Positions 50,762 to 58,673 of a DNA stretch of 64,000 bases are shown one piece after another. The DNA lies in assembly GCF_021183625.1 (NCBI RefSeq), contig NZ_CP089214.1:6820001-6884000 (forward strand), given 5' to 3'. Position numbers and translations under genes: made by a program. The stretch is from Nocardia asteroides. GTDB taxonomy: Bacteria > Actinomycetota > Actinomycetes > Mycobacteriales > Mycobacteriaceae. How positions within the stretch are numbered: the first letter of the stretch is position 1; the number at the start of each line of letters is the position of its first letter. Under the pieces are notes generated by a model. The model saw only the letters and a list, made by a program, of their open reading frames with translations. It was not told the origin of the DNA and did no database searches.

Positions 50762-50923
50762 CTACGGCCGCGAGTCGCCCGCGGCCTCGGCGGCGATCCG
50801 CGGGAACTCCGCGCCCATCCGCACCGGCTCGAGCGCGGCCGGGCTGGTGAACACCACGTCGTCGAGCAGTTCTTCGATGGCGGCGGTGTCGCGGGCTTCG
50901 ACGGCCGCGCGGAATGGGTGCAT
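50762..50923 (-). pseudogene. Truncated NTF2/SnoaL-like gene
   Basis: A 53-residue frame. PFRAAVEARDTAAIEELLDD, then VVFTSPAA, matches the first helix and strand of SnoaL-like proteins of 120-140 residues. The remaining two thirds are missing, and after residue 30 the sequence (LEPVRMGAEFPRIAAEAAGD) no longer fits. GGAGG lies in a normal position before the ATG at 50923, so the fragment may still be translated. A deletion is inferred. Confidence 0.55.
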
Positions 50924-50979
50924 CGGACCTCCTCGTTTGGGTCGGTCGAGGGTAGACACAAAGTACGGCAGCGGCGCCG

Positions 50980-51018
50980 TTGACTACGTTTACGCCCCTT
51001 AAACTATATTAAGGGGCG
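50980..51018. promoter_or_regulatory. Fic promoter with perfect 26-bp palindrome
   Basis: TTGACT (50980-50985) and TATATT (51005-51010) form a -35/-10 pair with a long 19-base spacer. The palindrome CGCCCCTTAA-N6-TTAAGGGGCG (50993-51018) covers the -10 box and downstream bases. A repressor bound here would block transcription. It is 37 bases from the GTG of the Fic gene. Confidence 0.6.
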
Positions 51019-51054
51019 CGCTGTTCGCGTTTGTGTCGGTCGAGAGGAGGCGCC

Positions 51055-52245
51055 GTGAGCTGGCCGCCGCACCGCACCGAGACCAGGGAGTGGAACCCGC
51101 GCACCCGGCAGGGCTCGCGCGCCGACCGGACGCTGAAGACCGTGGAGGTCTCCGTTCCGCCGCTGATCGGCGCCCTGCCTGTGGATCTCACCCGCGGAGT
51201 CGCCCGCGTGCACGAGGAGGCGATCATCGCCGTCGTCCGCCTGGAAGCGGGCTGCGGCGAGCACCTGGCGCCGCTCTCCGACTTCCTGCTGCGCAGCGAA
51301 TCGGTCGCCTCCTCGAAGATCGAGCACATCGACGCGGGCTGGCGGGCATTCGGCAGGGCGCTGGCCGGTGGGAAGGCCAGCGACGAGGCCAGGTCCCAGC
51401 TCGCCGCCGTGCAGGCGCTGATCGCGATGGTCGACGCGGCGGGCGACGGCGCCATCGAACTCGGCGCACTTCTCGAGGCGCACCGCTTGCTCATGGCCCC
51501 GGATTTCTACACCGCCCGTGCTTCCGGCACCTTCCGGGAGGTGCAGAATTGGATCGGCGGCAGCGACTACACCCCGATCGACGCGCTCTACGTGCCCCCG
51601 CCACCGGAATCCGTCGACGAGCTGATGACGGACCTGCTGACCTTCGCGAACCGCACCGACCTGCCCGTCCTCGCCCAGGCCGCGATCGCGCACGCCCAGT
51701 TCGAGTCCATCCACCCGTTCACCGACGGCAACGGCCGCATCGGCCGGGCACTGATCAGCGCGATCCTGCGTCGCCGCGGCCTGACGCGGCGCGTCACCGT
51801 TCCGATGGCCTCGGTCATGCTCGCCGACGTCCGCCGCTACTTCGACCGGCTGACCCGGTACCGGGCCGGTGACGCGGAGGGGTTCGTCGACTACGTCGCG
51901 CGCGCCGCGATCGTCTCCAGCGAGGCCGCGCGCGACTCCGCCGGTGCGCTGGCGGAGCTCCCCGGCCGCTGGCGCGAGATGGCGCGGCCGCGGGGGAATT
52001 CCGCGGATGAGAAGATCATCGACGCCCTGCTCGACACGCCGATCCTGAATGCCGACACAGCTCAGCGGATCACCGCGACCAGCGATGCCAGCGTTTATCG
52101 GGCGCTGGACAGGCTCGTGGAGGCGCGGGTGCTCGAACCGCTCTCGGCGAGTAAGCGCGATCGGATCTGGGCCGCCACCGACGTGCTCGCGGAGCTCGAC
52201 GCGCTGAGCGCGGCCATCGGTAAGCGCACGGCCGAGCATCTCTGA
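51055..52245 (+). CDS. Fic-domain protein (AMPylase/UMPylase type)
   Basis: A 396-residue Fic protein. The active-site motif is HPFTDGNGRIGR near residue 220, complete. An N-terminal Fic_N-like part has SSKIEHI near residue 87, corresponding to the inhibitory SxxxE(G/N) helix of class II Fic proteins. A C-terminal winged-helix region (NADTAQRITATSDASVYRAL) suggests DNA binding, as in Fic/DOC regulators fused to HTH. It probably transfers AMP to target proteins. GAGGAGG precedes the GTG. Confidence 0.9.
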   Translation: MSWPPHRTETREWNPRTRQGSRADRTLKTVEVSVPPLIGALPVDLTRGVARVHEEAIIAVVRLEAGCGEHLAPLSDFLLRSESVASSKIEHIDAGWRAFGRALAGGKASDEARSQLAAVQALIAMVDAAGDGAIELGALLEAHRLLMAPDFYTARASGTFREVQNWIGGSDYTPIDALYVPPPPESVDELMTDLLTFANRTDLPVLAQAAIAHAQFESIHPFTDGNGRIGRALISAILRRRGLTRRVTVPMASVMLADVRRYFDRLTRYRAGDAEGFVDYVARAAIVSSEAARDSAGALAELPGRWREMARPRGNSADEKIIDALLDTPILNADTAQRITATSDASVYRALDRLVEARVLEPLSASKRDRIWAATDVLAELDALSAAIGKRTAEHL

Positions 52246-52252
52246 TCCCGGA

Positions 52253-53038
52253 TCAGCCCCGCTCCACCGTGGACAGCCGGTGCACCCCGTCGAACCCCTT
52301 CAGCGCGACCTCCCGCGTCCCGGTCACCGCGATTCCGGGCAGCGCCGCCACCTCGTCCCGCACGGCGGCGCTGACCAGCACCTCCGCCCCGCCCGCTGCT
52401 CCGGCGACCCGCGCGGCCATCGCCACGTTGCGGCCGAAGAGGTCGTCGCCGCGGCGCACCGAGCGGCCGGTGTGGATGCCGATCCGGACCCGGACCCGCT
52501 CCTCGGCCTCGGTGCCGCGGGCGAGCGCGGCCTGGATGTCGAGCCCGCAGCGCACCGCCTGCCCGGCCTCGGCGAAGGCGATCATGAAGCCGTCGCCCTG
52601 GCTCTTGATCACGTGCCCGCCGTGCGCGGCGACCTGCTTGCCGACCAGCCGCTCGTGCCTGGCGAGCAGCCGCACGAAGGCGCGGTCGCCGAGCCGTTCG
52701 TTGAGCGCGGTCGAGCCCTCGATGTCGGAGAAGGCGATGGCGACGTGGCCGTCCGGGGCGAGCGTCGCCAGATCCGGCCGCTCGACCTGCGCCCACCCGG
52801 CCAGATCCTCGATCGAGCTGAGCAGCGCGCCACGGAAACCCTTGCGGCGCAGCAGGCTCGCCGCACTCCAGACCGTCTTCACGGCCTCGCGCCCGCCGCT
52901 CACCCACGCCTGCCTGGCATCGACCCGCCGCCGCGCCTCCGCGAGCTCGCGGCGGGTGCGGGCCAGCGCGACGCCGAGCGCGATCAGCCCGGCCGCCTCC
53001 AGGGCGGCGATCAGCACGAGCAGGAGTTCGAGCGACAC
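52253..53038 (-). CDS. Membrane-anchored class III adenylate/guanylate cyclase
   Basis: A 261-residue protein with one N-terminal membrane helix (about residues 2-24), a short basic linker, and a cyclase catalytic domain from about residue 90. The two metal-binding aspartates are in AFSDIEGSTALNERLGD and KSQGDGFMIAF. The middle of the domain includes VRIGIHTGRSVRRGDDLFGR. It would make cAMP or cGMP; substrate choice cannot be settled from the sequence alone. GTG 53038 places the helix at the N-terminus, as expected. It is convergent with the fic gene. Confidence 0.88.
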   Translation of the reverse strand: MSLELLLVLIAALEAAGLIALGVALARTRRELAEARRRVDARQAWVSGGREAVKTVWSAASLLRRKGFRGALLSSIEDLAGWAQVERPDLATLAPDGHVAIAFSDIEGSTALNERLGDRAFVRLLARHERLVGKQVAAHGGHVIKSQGDGFMIAFAEAGQAVRCGLDIQAALARGTEAEERVRVRIGIHTGRSVRRGDDLFGRNVAMAARVAGAAGGAEVLVSAAVRDEVAALPGIAVTGTREVALKGFDGVHRLSTVERG

Positions 53039-53193
53039 GGGCAACCGCCGAGGGGTCGAGGTGGGCGCGGACCTCACCGACCCTAGCGGCGATTCCCTGC
53101 GCTCCCCGCCTCCGGCAGACCGGCCCGGCCAAGAGCCCCGTTTTCCCGCCGTTTCGGGTCCGCGGTTGGTGACGACCGTGTGCAATGGGGGGC

Positions 53194-54132
53194 ATGAGCA
53201 GAGTGGCAGTCGTCCTCGGTGCGTGTGTCTTCGCGACGGTGTCGGTGGTGGTCGCGCCAACGGCGCAGGCCGCCCCGGTCTGCGCGGGCGCCGGCCAGCC
53301 GACGCTGCCCGCCGCCTCGATCGCCGGCGCGCTGGAGGGGCTCACCGTCGACGCCCGCGGGCGCGCCTTCACCACCGATATCGCGACCGGCCGGGTCTTC
53401 CGGATCGATGCGCCCGGCGCCGCCCCCGTCCCCATCGGCACCGTGCCGAGCGGTGGCGGCGGCGCGCTGGCCTGGACCCCGGACGGCGGGCTGCTCGTCG
53501 GCTACGGCGCCGACGCCAGGGCGCTCGCCGGTGACGTGCTGCGCGCCGCGGGCATCGTCCGCATGGACCCCGACACCGGCGCCACCACCCCGGTCGCCGC
53601 CGGGCTCAGCGCCGCCAACGGCCTGGCGGTCGCCGGCGACGGAACCATCTACGCCACCAACGATTTCGGCAGCCTCGTCGGCCGCGTGGCCCCCGGCGGC
53701 GCCGTGCAGGCGGACTGGGCGAGCCTGCCGAGCGCGAACGGCGCCGTCCTCGACCGCGCGGACGAATACCTCTACGTCGGCCGCACGTTCAGCAACCCCG
53801 GTGTGAGCCGCATCCCGCTGGCGAACCCGGGCGCCCCGCAGTCCCTGCTCGACCTCGGCGGCGCCGACGCGCTCGCCGCGCCCGACGGGCTGACCCTGGA
53901 CTCCGCGCAGCGCCCGATCGTCCCGTTCAACACCGCGGGCCAGGTGGTCCGGGTCGACGCACCCCAGCGGTACTGCGTGCTGAGCAGCGGAAACCCGTCC
54001 ACCAGCGTCGTCACCTACGGTCGCGGAGCGAGCGGCTTCGCGGCGGGCAGGCTCTTCGCCGCGACCTTCACCGGCTCGATCTACGAGATCCCCGGCGGCT
54101 TCGACCCGGCCGCCACCACCGCCGCGCCCTGA
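53194..54132 (+). CDS. Secreted beta-propeller, SMP-30/gluconolactonase-like
   Basis: A 312-residue exported protein. A signal peptide (MSRVAVVLGACVFATVSVVV with an AQA-type cleavage near residue 26) precedes repeated beta-propeller blades with LxVDxxGxxFTTD- and GxTIYATNDFG-type motifs. The whole resembles SMP-30/gluconolaconase/LRE-like and NHL propellers. ATG 53194 is preferred over ATG 53185. It may act on extracytoplasmic lactones, but the metal ligands were not verified. Confidence 0.78.
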   Translation: MSRVAVVLGACVFATVSVVVAPTAQAAPVCAGAGQPTLPAASIAGALEGLTVDARGRAFTTDIATGRVFRIDAPGAAPVPIGTVPSGGGGALAWTPDGGLLVGYGADARALAGDVLRAAGIVRMDPDTGATTPVAAGLSAANGLAVAGDGTIYATNDFGSLVGRVAPGGAVQADWASLPSANGAVLDRADEYLYVGRTFSNPGVSRIPLANPGAPQSLLDLGGADALAAPDGLTLDSAQRPIVPFNTAGQVVRVDAPQRYCVLSSGNPSTSVVTYGRGASGFAAGRLFAATFTGSIYEIPGGFDPAATTAAP

Positions 54133-54220
54133 TCCGGGTCCGGCCGGCCGCGACGCCGCTCGGCGGTGGTGCGCCCGTGCTTCTCGAGCGCGGCGGGGCA
54201 GTGCCCGCAGGTCCGGACCG

Positions 54221-54769
54221 CTACCGAGGAGCATCCGGCGGCTCGAACCCCAACTGCTCGGCGTAGCGCGCGCTGAGCTCGGCCCAGCCGTGCTCGAGCG
54301 CCGCCGGGCCCGTGATCGGCCCGACCGGGGTGCCCGCGAGCAGCAGCTCGACCACGTCGAGGCAGACGTGCCAGCCCGCGGCCACCATGGGCGACGTCGC
54401 CCGGTCGGTGAGCCGGTGCGTGAGCCGCAGCCGGGTGCCGTCGCCCGCGGCGGTGAGCTCCCAGCGCAGGACGTCGGTGTCCCAGGTGAACTCGAGCAGC
54501 GCGGGCGGGTCGGCGGCGGTGATCTCGCCGGGCATCTCCCGTTCTTCGCCGTCGTCGATGGCGATCAGGGTGACCGGGCCGGTGGCGGTGAGCGGGCGGT
54601 CGGCGGTGTAGGGGGCCCACTGCCGCAGCTCGTCCGGGTCGGTCAGCGCCGCCCAGACCGCGGCGGGCGGCTGCGGGAAGTCACGGGTGAAGACCAGTGC
54701 CCACCTGTCACCGCTGCGGGTGACCTCGGCGTGCCGGAGCGGGCCTGGCTGGTAGGAATTCGTGGTCAC
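54221..54769 (-). CDS. SRPBCC (AHSA1-type) protein
   Basis: A 182-residue START-like protein. FTRDFPQPPAAVWAALTDPD and LRQWAPY form the typical first helix, and LLEFTWDTDVLRWELTAAGD the later strands. AHSA1-type proteins bind hydrophobic ligands. It overlaps the ArsR gene upstream by four bases, a common ArsR-SRPBCC pairing in actinobacteria in which the regulator controls this gene. Confidence 0.85.
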   Translation of the reverse strand: MTTNSYQPGPLRHAEVTRSGDRWALVFTRDFPQPPAAVWAALTDPDELRQWAPYTADRPLTATGPVTLIAIDDGEEREMPGEITAADPPALLEFTWDTDVLRWELTAAGDGTRLRLTHRLTDRATSPMVAAGWHVCLDVVELLLAGTPVGPITGPAALEHGWAELSARYAEQLGFEPPDAPR

Positions 54770-55083
54770 GGTGGCGGGTCCTTCCGGTCGAGATGCCGGG
54801 CGAGGGCATCGAGGTGGTTGTCCCAGAGCCGCAGATACGGCGTCAGCCAGCCCTCGAACTGCTGGAAGGGGGCGGCGGCGAGCCGGTAGATCCGCCGCTG
54901 CCCGGCCACCTCGACGGTGACGAAGCCGGAATCGCGCAGCACGCGCAGGTGTTTCGAGACCGCGGGTTGCGGCAGCTCCAGGTGTTCGACGAGCTCGCCG
55001 ACGGTCGCCTCGCCCGTCCGCAGCCGCTCCAGGATGCGGCGGCGCTGGGGTTCGGCCACCACCGAGAACGGGTCACTCGTCAC
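54766..55083 (-). CDS. ArsR-family regulator paired with SRPBCC
   Basis: A 105-residue ArsR-type regulator. TVGELVEHLELPQPAVSKHL is the recognition region (about residues 27-46), followed by the wing EVAGQRRIYRL. No metal-binding cysteines are seen, in line with the non-metal ArsR group that pairs with AHSA1 proteins. GTG 55083 lies six bases after the -10 box TATGTT, so the mRNA is probably leaderless. Confidence 0.88.
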   Translation of the reverse strand: MTSDPFSVVAEPQRRRILERLRTGEATVGELVEHLELPQPAVSKHLRVLRDSGFVTVEVAGQRRIYRLAAAPFQQFEGWLTPYLRLWDNHLDALARHLDRKDPPP

Positions 55084-55089
55084 CGCTCA

Positions 55090-55130
55090 AACATACCTCT
55101 AGAGGCATATGCCTGGCAAGGCATATATAG
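55090..55130. promoter_or_regulatory. ArsR promoter and overlapping palindromes
   Basis: A -10 box TATGTT (55090-55095, minus strand). Just upstream are CCTCTAGAGG (55096-55105), GGCATATGCC (55104-55113) and ATGCCT-N4-AGGCAT (55109-55124), three overlapping inverted repeats. AGGCATAT also occurs twice, 16 bases apart. This is a likely autoregulatory operator. Confidence 0.55.
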
Positions 55131-55208
55131 CCGTTGGGCGTGGCTGGTGGTTGTGCTGGTCGCCGCGCCGGTGGGCATTGCCCCGGTGCGACGCTGGACG
55201 CAGCCGAG

Positions 55209-55239
55209 AGCGGCCCGGCTCGATGCGAGCCGGGCCGCT
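55209..55239 (-). terminator. Strong hairpin after the 55262 gene
   Basis: A 14-bp perfect stem (AGCGGCCCGGCTCG with its complement) and a three-base loop, 22 bases after the stop of the minus-strand gene at 55262. No U-tract follows. Confidence 0.6.
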
Positions 55240-55261
55240 GCGGACCGTCTGCGGGGGTGAA

Positions 55262-55504
55262 CTACTGGCTGGGCTGCGGGACGTCGATATCGCAGTCCGC
55301 CTTCGGGTTCGCGCCGAGGTAGTTCAGCGGGCCCGCGATGATGGTGAGCGCGATGGTGCCGGTGCTGGCGCAGTTGGTCGGCGCGCTGTCGTAGTAGTTG
55401 CGCTGCGCTCCGGCGATCACACCGATGAGCAGCCAGACCAGCACGATCACACCGATCAGGCTGGTATTGCGGGTAGCGGGGCGGCGGCGGGCGAAGGTGG
55501 GCAT
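55262..55504 (-). CDS. Small single-pass membrane protein
   Basis: An 80-residue protein. One hydrophobic helix (SLIGVIVLVWLLIGVIAGAQ, about residues 15-34) follows a basic N-terminus (ARRRPATRN), giving an inside-to-outside anchor. The 45-residue outer part has two cysteines (TNCAST and ADCDID) that may form a disulfide. No family is recognised. The gene ends at a strong hairpin. Confidence 0.7.
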   Translation of the reverse strand: MPTFARRRPATRNTSLIGVIVLVWLLIGVIAGAQRNYYDSAPTNCASTGTIALTIIAGPLNYLGANPKADCDIDVPQPSQ

Positions 55505-55626
55505 CTCGACTCCTGAGCTGGGGTGGACTGATTCGGCAATGCCCGATCCGCGCCGCGGGAAACGCTGTCCCGCCGGAGTTTCCGCCGCGGTCGGTGCCCA
55601 CACCCGGGTGGTCGGCGGCGACGACG

Positions 55627-56088
55627 TCAGTAGGAGTTCTTGATGACGAAGTAGGAGCCGCGGATCGTCCCCGCCAGCTTCGACTTCTGCCGCGCGAACT
55701 TGAACGCGCCGAGCTCGTCCGGGATCTCCATCCCGTCCGAGAGCTTGAACCCCACCGCGCGCTTCCCGCCCTCCGCCAGCGTGTACAGCACGTTGACCGC
55801 CAGCCCGTCCGCGTAGAAGACGTAGGTGAACCGGATGCCTGCCACCTCGAACGCGGTGGCCTGCAGCGGCGGGGCGGCGATGGTGATCCCGCGCTCCTCG
55901 GCCAGGATCCGGCGCACGTACTCGACGGCCGCGCGCGCCTCGGCCGCCGGTTCGACGGTGAAGACGTGGTCGTACTTGTTCCGGAAGTAGCGGGCCTCGT
56001 TGGCGCGCAACCCGGCGAGCGCCGCCGCGACCGGCGAGCTCTCCAGCCCCGCGGTCGAGACGGTGCCGAAATCAACGGTGTCGGCCAT
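55627..56088 (-). CDS. Hypothetical protein, not recognised
   Basis: A 153-residue soluble protein without signal peptide or membrane segment. It is a mixed alpha/beta sequence (helix AALAGLRANEARYFRNKYDH, then strands such as RFTYVFYADGLAVNVLY). The C-terminus is basic and aromatic (FARQKSKLAGTIRGSYFVIK). No motif indicates an activity. It is alone, between two hairpins. Confidence 0.65.
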   Translation of the reverse strand: MADTVDFGTVSTAGLESSPVAAALAGLRANEARYFRNKYDHVFTVEPAAEARAAVEYVRRILAEERGITIAAPPLQATAFEVAGIRFTYVFYADGLAVNVLYTLAEGGKRAVGFKLSDGMEIPDELGAFKFARQKSKLAGTIRGSYFVIKNSY

Positions 56089-56139
56089 GGTGAACTCCTC
56101 GATCCCTCGGCGAAGTCACTGCGCACCGGACTCTAACAG

Positions 56140-56178
56140 CGGAGCGGCCGCCGACCCGGGGGATCGGCGGCCGCTCCG
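56140..56178 (-). terminator. Hairpin terminator of the ABC exporter operon
   Basis: A perfect 15-bp stem (CGGAGCGGCCGCCGA with its complement) and a nine-base loop, 7 bases after the stop at 56186 on the minus strand. Confidence 0.65.
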
Positions 56179-56185
56179 ATGGATG

Positions 56186-56947
56186 TCAGGAGATCTTGCG
56201 GCGGTAGGTGCGCATGGCGAACAGGTAGGCCAGCGCGAGGATGCCGAGGCACCAGCCCAGCGCGATCCAGATATCGGTGCCGACCGGCTGCTCGGCGAAG
56301 AGCGCCCGGACCGCGTCGATGATCGAGGTGACCGGCTGGTGGTCGGCGAAGGCGCGCAGCGGCGCCGGCATGGTGTCGGTGGGTACGAAGGCCGAGCTGA
56401 TGAAGGGCAGGAAGATCAGCGGGTAGGAGAAGGCGCTCGCCCCGTCCGCGGTCTTGGCCGAGAGCCCCGGAATGACCGCCACCCAGGTGAGCGCCAGGGT
56501 GAACAGGGTCAGGATGCCGAGCACCGCGAGCCAGGCCAGCGGGCTCGCCCCCGACCGGAACCCCATGAGCAGCGCAACCAGCACCACCACCGTGAGCGAG
56601 ATGAGGTTCGCGACCAGCGAGGTCAGCACGTGCGCCCACAGCACCGACGAGCGCGCGATCGGCATGGACTGGAAGCGCTCGAAGATGCCGCTCTTCATGT
56701 CGAGGAAGAGCCGGAACGCGGTGTAGGCGATGCCGGAGGCGACCGTGATGAGCAGGATGCCGGGCAGCAGGTACTGCACGTAGGAGTCCGACCCCGACTC
56801 GATCGCGCCGCCGAAGACGTAGACGAACAGCAGCATGAAGGCGATCGGCAGCACCGTCGTGGTGACCACGGTGTCGACGCTGCGCGCGATGTGCCGCAGC
56901 GAGCGCCCGAGCAGCAGGGCGGTGTCGGCGAAGAAATACCTGGTCAT
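56186..56947 (-). CDS. ABC-2-type permease, DrrB-like
   Basis: A 253-residue membrane protein with about six helices. It carries the ABC-2 permease pattern FQSMPIARSSVLWAHVLTSL after the second helix and TWVAVIPGLSAKTADGASAF later. It belongs with the DrrB-like drug/lipid exporters. It starts one base inside the stop of the ATPase gene. The substrate is unknown; daunorubicin-type or lipid export are family precedents. Confidence 0.9.
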   Translation of the reverse strand: MTRYFFADTALLLGRSLRHIARSVDTVVTTTVLPIAFMLLFVYVFGGAIESGSDSYVQYLLPGILLITVASGIAYTAFRLFLDMKSGIFERFQSMPIARSSVLWAHVLTSLVANLISLTVVVLVALLMGFRSGASPLAWLAVLGILTLFTLALTWVAVIPGLSAKTADGASAFSYPLIFLPFISSAFVPTDTMPAPLRAFADHQPVTSIIDAVRALFAEQPVGTDIWIALGWCLGILALAYLFAMRTYRRKIS

Positions 56948-57726
56948 CACTTGTCCTCGGAGATGGTTTCGGTGCCGACGAGTGCGAAGAAGACGTCCTC
57001 GAGGCTGGGTTGTTTCTCGACGTACTCGATCTCGGCGGGCGGCAGCAGCGCCTTCAGCTCGGTGAGCGTGCCGTCGACGATGATCTCGCCGCGGTGCAGG
57101 ATCGCGATCCGGTCGGCGAGCTGCTCGGCCTCCTCCAGGTACTGGGTGGTGAGCAGCACCGTGGTGCCGCCCGCGGCGAGCTCCTTGACGGCATCCCAAA
57201 CCTCGATGCGGGCCTGCGGGTCGAGCCCGGTGGTCGGCTCGTCCAGGAAGATGACCGGCGGGTTCCCGATCAGGCTCATGGCTATGTCCAGGCGGCGGCG
57301 CATGCCGCCGGAGCAGGTCGCCACCCGGCGCGCCCCGGCGTCGGTGAGCGAGAACCGCGCGAGCAGGTCGTCGGCGATTTCGGCGGCGCCCTTCAGGTGG
57401 CGCAGCTTCGCGATCAGCACCAGGTTCTCCCGGCCGGTCAGGATCTCGTCGACGGCCGCGAACTGGCCGGTGAGGCTGATGGATTCGCGCACCTCGGCGG
57501 GGTCGGCGGCGGCGTCGAAGCCGTTGACGCTCGCGGTGCCCGCGTCGGCGCGGAGCAGGGTGGAGAGGATCTTCACGACCGTGGTCTTGCCCGCGCCGTT
57601 CGAGCCGAGCAGGGCGAAGATGCTGCCGCGGGCGACCTCGAAGTCCACGCCGCGCAGGACCTCCAGCTCTCCGTAGGACTTGCGCAGGCCGTGGACCCGG
57701 ATGGCCGGGGGGTGTTGTGTCGTCAT
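56947..57726 (-). CDS. ABC exporter ATPase, DrrA-like
   Basis: A 259-residue ABC ATPase. Walker A is GSNGAGKT (about residues 41-48), the signature is CSGGMRRRLDIA, and Walker B is VIFLDEPTTGLDP. The C-terminal PSLEDVFFALVG is the EDVF motif of DrrA-type drug-export ATPases. It is co-translated with the permease. Direct repeats upstream suggest regulation, but no regulator gene is adjacent. Confidence 0.93.
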   Translation of the reverse strand: MTTQHPPAIRVHGLRKSYGELEVLRGVDFEVARGSIFALLGSNGAGKTTVVKILSTLLRADAGTASVNGFDAAADPAEVRESISLTGQFAAVDEILTGRENLVLIAKLRHLKGAAEIADDLLARFSLTDAGARRVATCSGGMRRRLDIAMSLIGNPPVIFLDEPTTGLDPQARIEVWDAVKELAAGGTTVLLTTQYLEEAEQLADRIAILHRGEIIVDGTLTELKALLPPAEIEYVEKQPSLEDVFFALVGTETISEDK

Positions 57727-57756
57727 AGGACGCTCCGCTTTCCCGAAGTGATTCTA

Positions 57757-57806
57757 TAAGTAGATGTATACGCACATCGCCTGCGGCAACTGTACGTAGA
57801 CGCATA
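57757..57806. promoter_or_regulatory. Direct repeats upstream of the ABC exporter
   Basis: TAAGTAGATGTATA (57757-57770) and TACGTAGACGCATA (57793-57806) share 11 of 14 bases and start 36 bases apart. They lie in the AT-rich gap before the ATPase gene, close to a minus-strand -10 candidate. Confidence 0.45.
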
Positions 57807-57848
57807 CTCATATGCAACCCCTCGGGTGGATTGCGGTTGCGGCGCTGG

Positions 57849-58673
57849 TCAGCTGTTGCCGGCCACCACACCGTCGCTGTGCCTGGCCAGCGCGGCCACG
57901 GCCTCGCCGCGGGTGCGCAGCCCCAGCCTGCGCGCGAACTCGCGGAGCTGGTCGCCGACGAACCAGGTGGGGCCGTTCGGCAGATTCGCGATGGCCTCGG
58001 CGACGACCTCGGCCGCGGTCGCGGCGCCGGGCAGCGGCGCGGTATCCGCGGGGTCCAGCGCGCCGCGGCGCACGAGGGCCCGGCGCAGCGCGGGGGTGTC
58101 GGTGGTGCCGAGCACCAGCGCGAGCACATCGACCCCGTGCGGCCGCAGCTCCGCCCAGAGGGCCTCGGTCAGCACCAGGTCGAACGCCTTGGTGGCCGCG
58201 TAGGCGGCCATGTTCGGGGCCCCGTACAGCCCCGCGACCGAGGTGAGCACCACGATCCCGCCGCGCCCGCGCTCCACCATGGGGCCGGCGAAGTGGTGGC
58301 ACAGGTGCAGCGGCGTCGCGCAGTTGCGCTGCAGCAGCGCCAGCGCGGGCTCGACCGGCCCGGAGAGCAGCGGCGTGTAATCCGGATCCGCTCCCGCGCA
58401 GTACAGCAGCATGCCGACCGCGAGGCCGTCGGTCACCGCGCGGATGCTCGCCACCGCGTCCGGCTCGGCGAGATCGACGGCGAGCACCCGCACCTCGACG
58501 CCGGTGTCCGCGCGGAGCTCGGCGGCCAGCTCGTCGAGCGCGGCGCGGCGGCGGGCAAGCAGCACCAGGTCGAGGCCGCGCTCGGCCATCGCGCGGGCGT
58601 AGTGGGCGCCGATCCCCTCCGAGGCGCCCGCGATCACCGCCCAGCGGCCGTAGCGCTCGCGGAAGCCGCTCAC
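57849..58673 (-). CDS. Short-chain dehydrogenase/reductase
   Basis: A 274-residue SDR. The cofactor site is VIAGASEGIGAHYA (residues 12-25), R-R-R after strand 2 suggests NADP, and the active site has the serine in LTSVAGLYG with Y-A-A-T-K. It starts at a GTG overlapping the stop of the TauD gene upstream, so the two are co-translated. It probably acts on the product of that dioxygenase. Confidence 0.88.
   Translation of the reverse strand: MSGFRERYGRWAVIAGASEGIGAHYARAMAERGLDLVLLARRRAALDELAAELRADTGVEVRVLAVDLAEPDAVASIRAVTDGLAVGMLLYCAGADPDYTPLLSGPVEPALALLQRNCATPLHLCHHFAGPMVERGRGGIVVLTSVAGLYGAPNMAAYAATKAFDLVLTEALWAELRPHGVDVLALVLGTTDTPALRRALVRRGALDPADTAPLPGAATAAEVVAEAIANLPNGPTWFVGDQLREFARRLGLRTRGEAVAALARHSDGVVAGNS

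Noticed and set aside
54133..54220. A minus-strand stretch with RTCGHCPAALEKHGRTTAER after the SRPBCC gene
   Set aside because: The cysteine pair is suggestive, but the frame has no own start near it and runs on into the propeller gene; likely chance.
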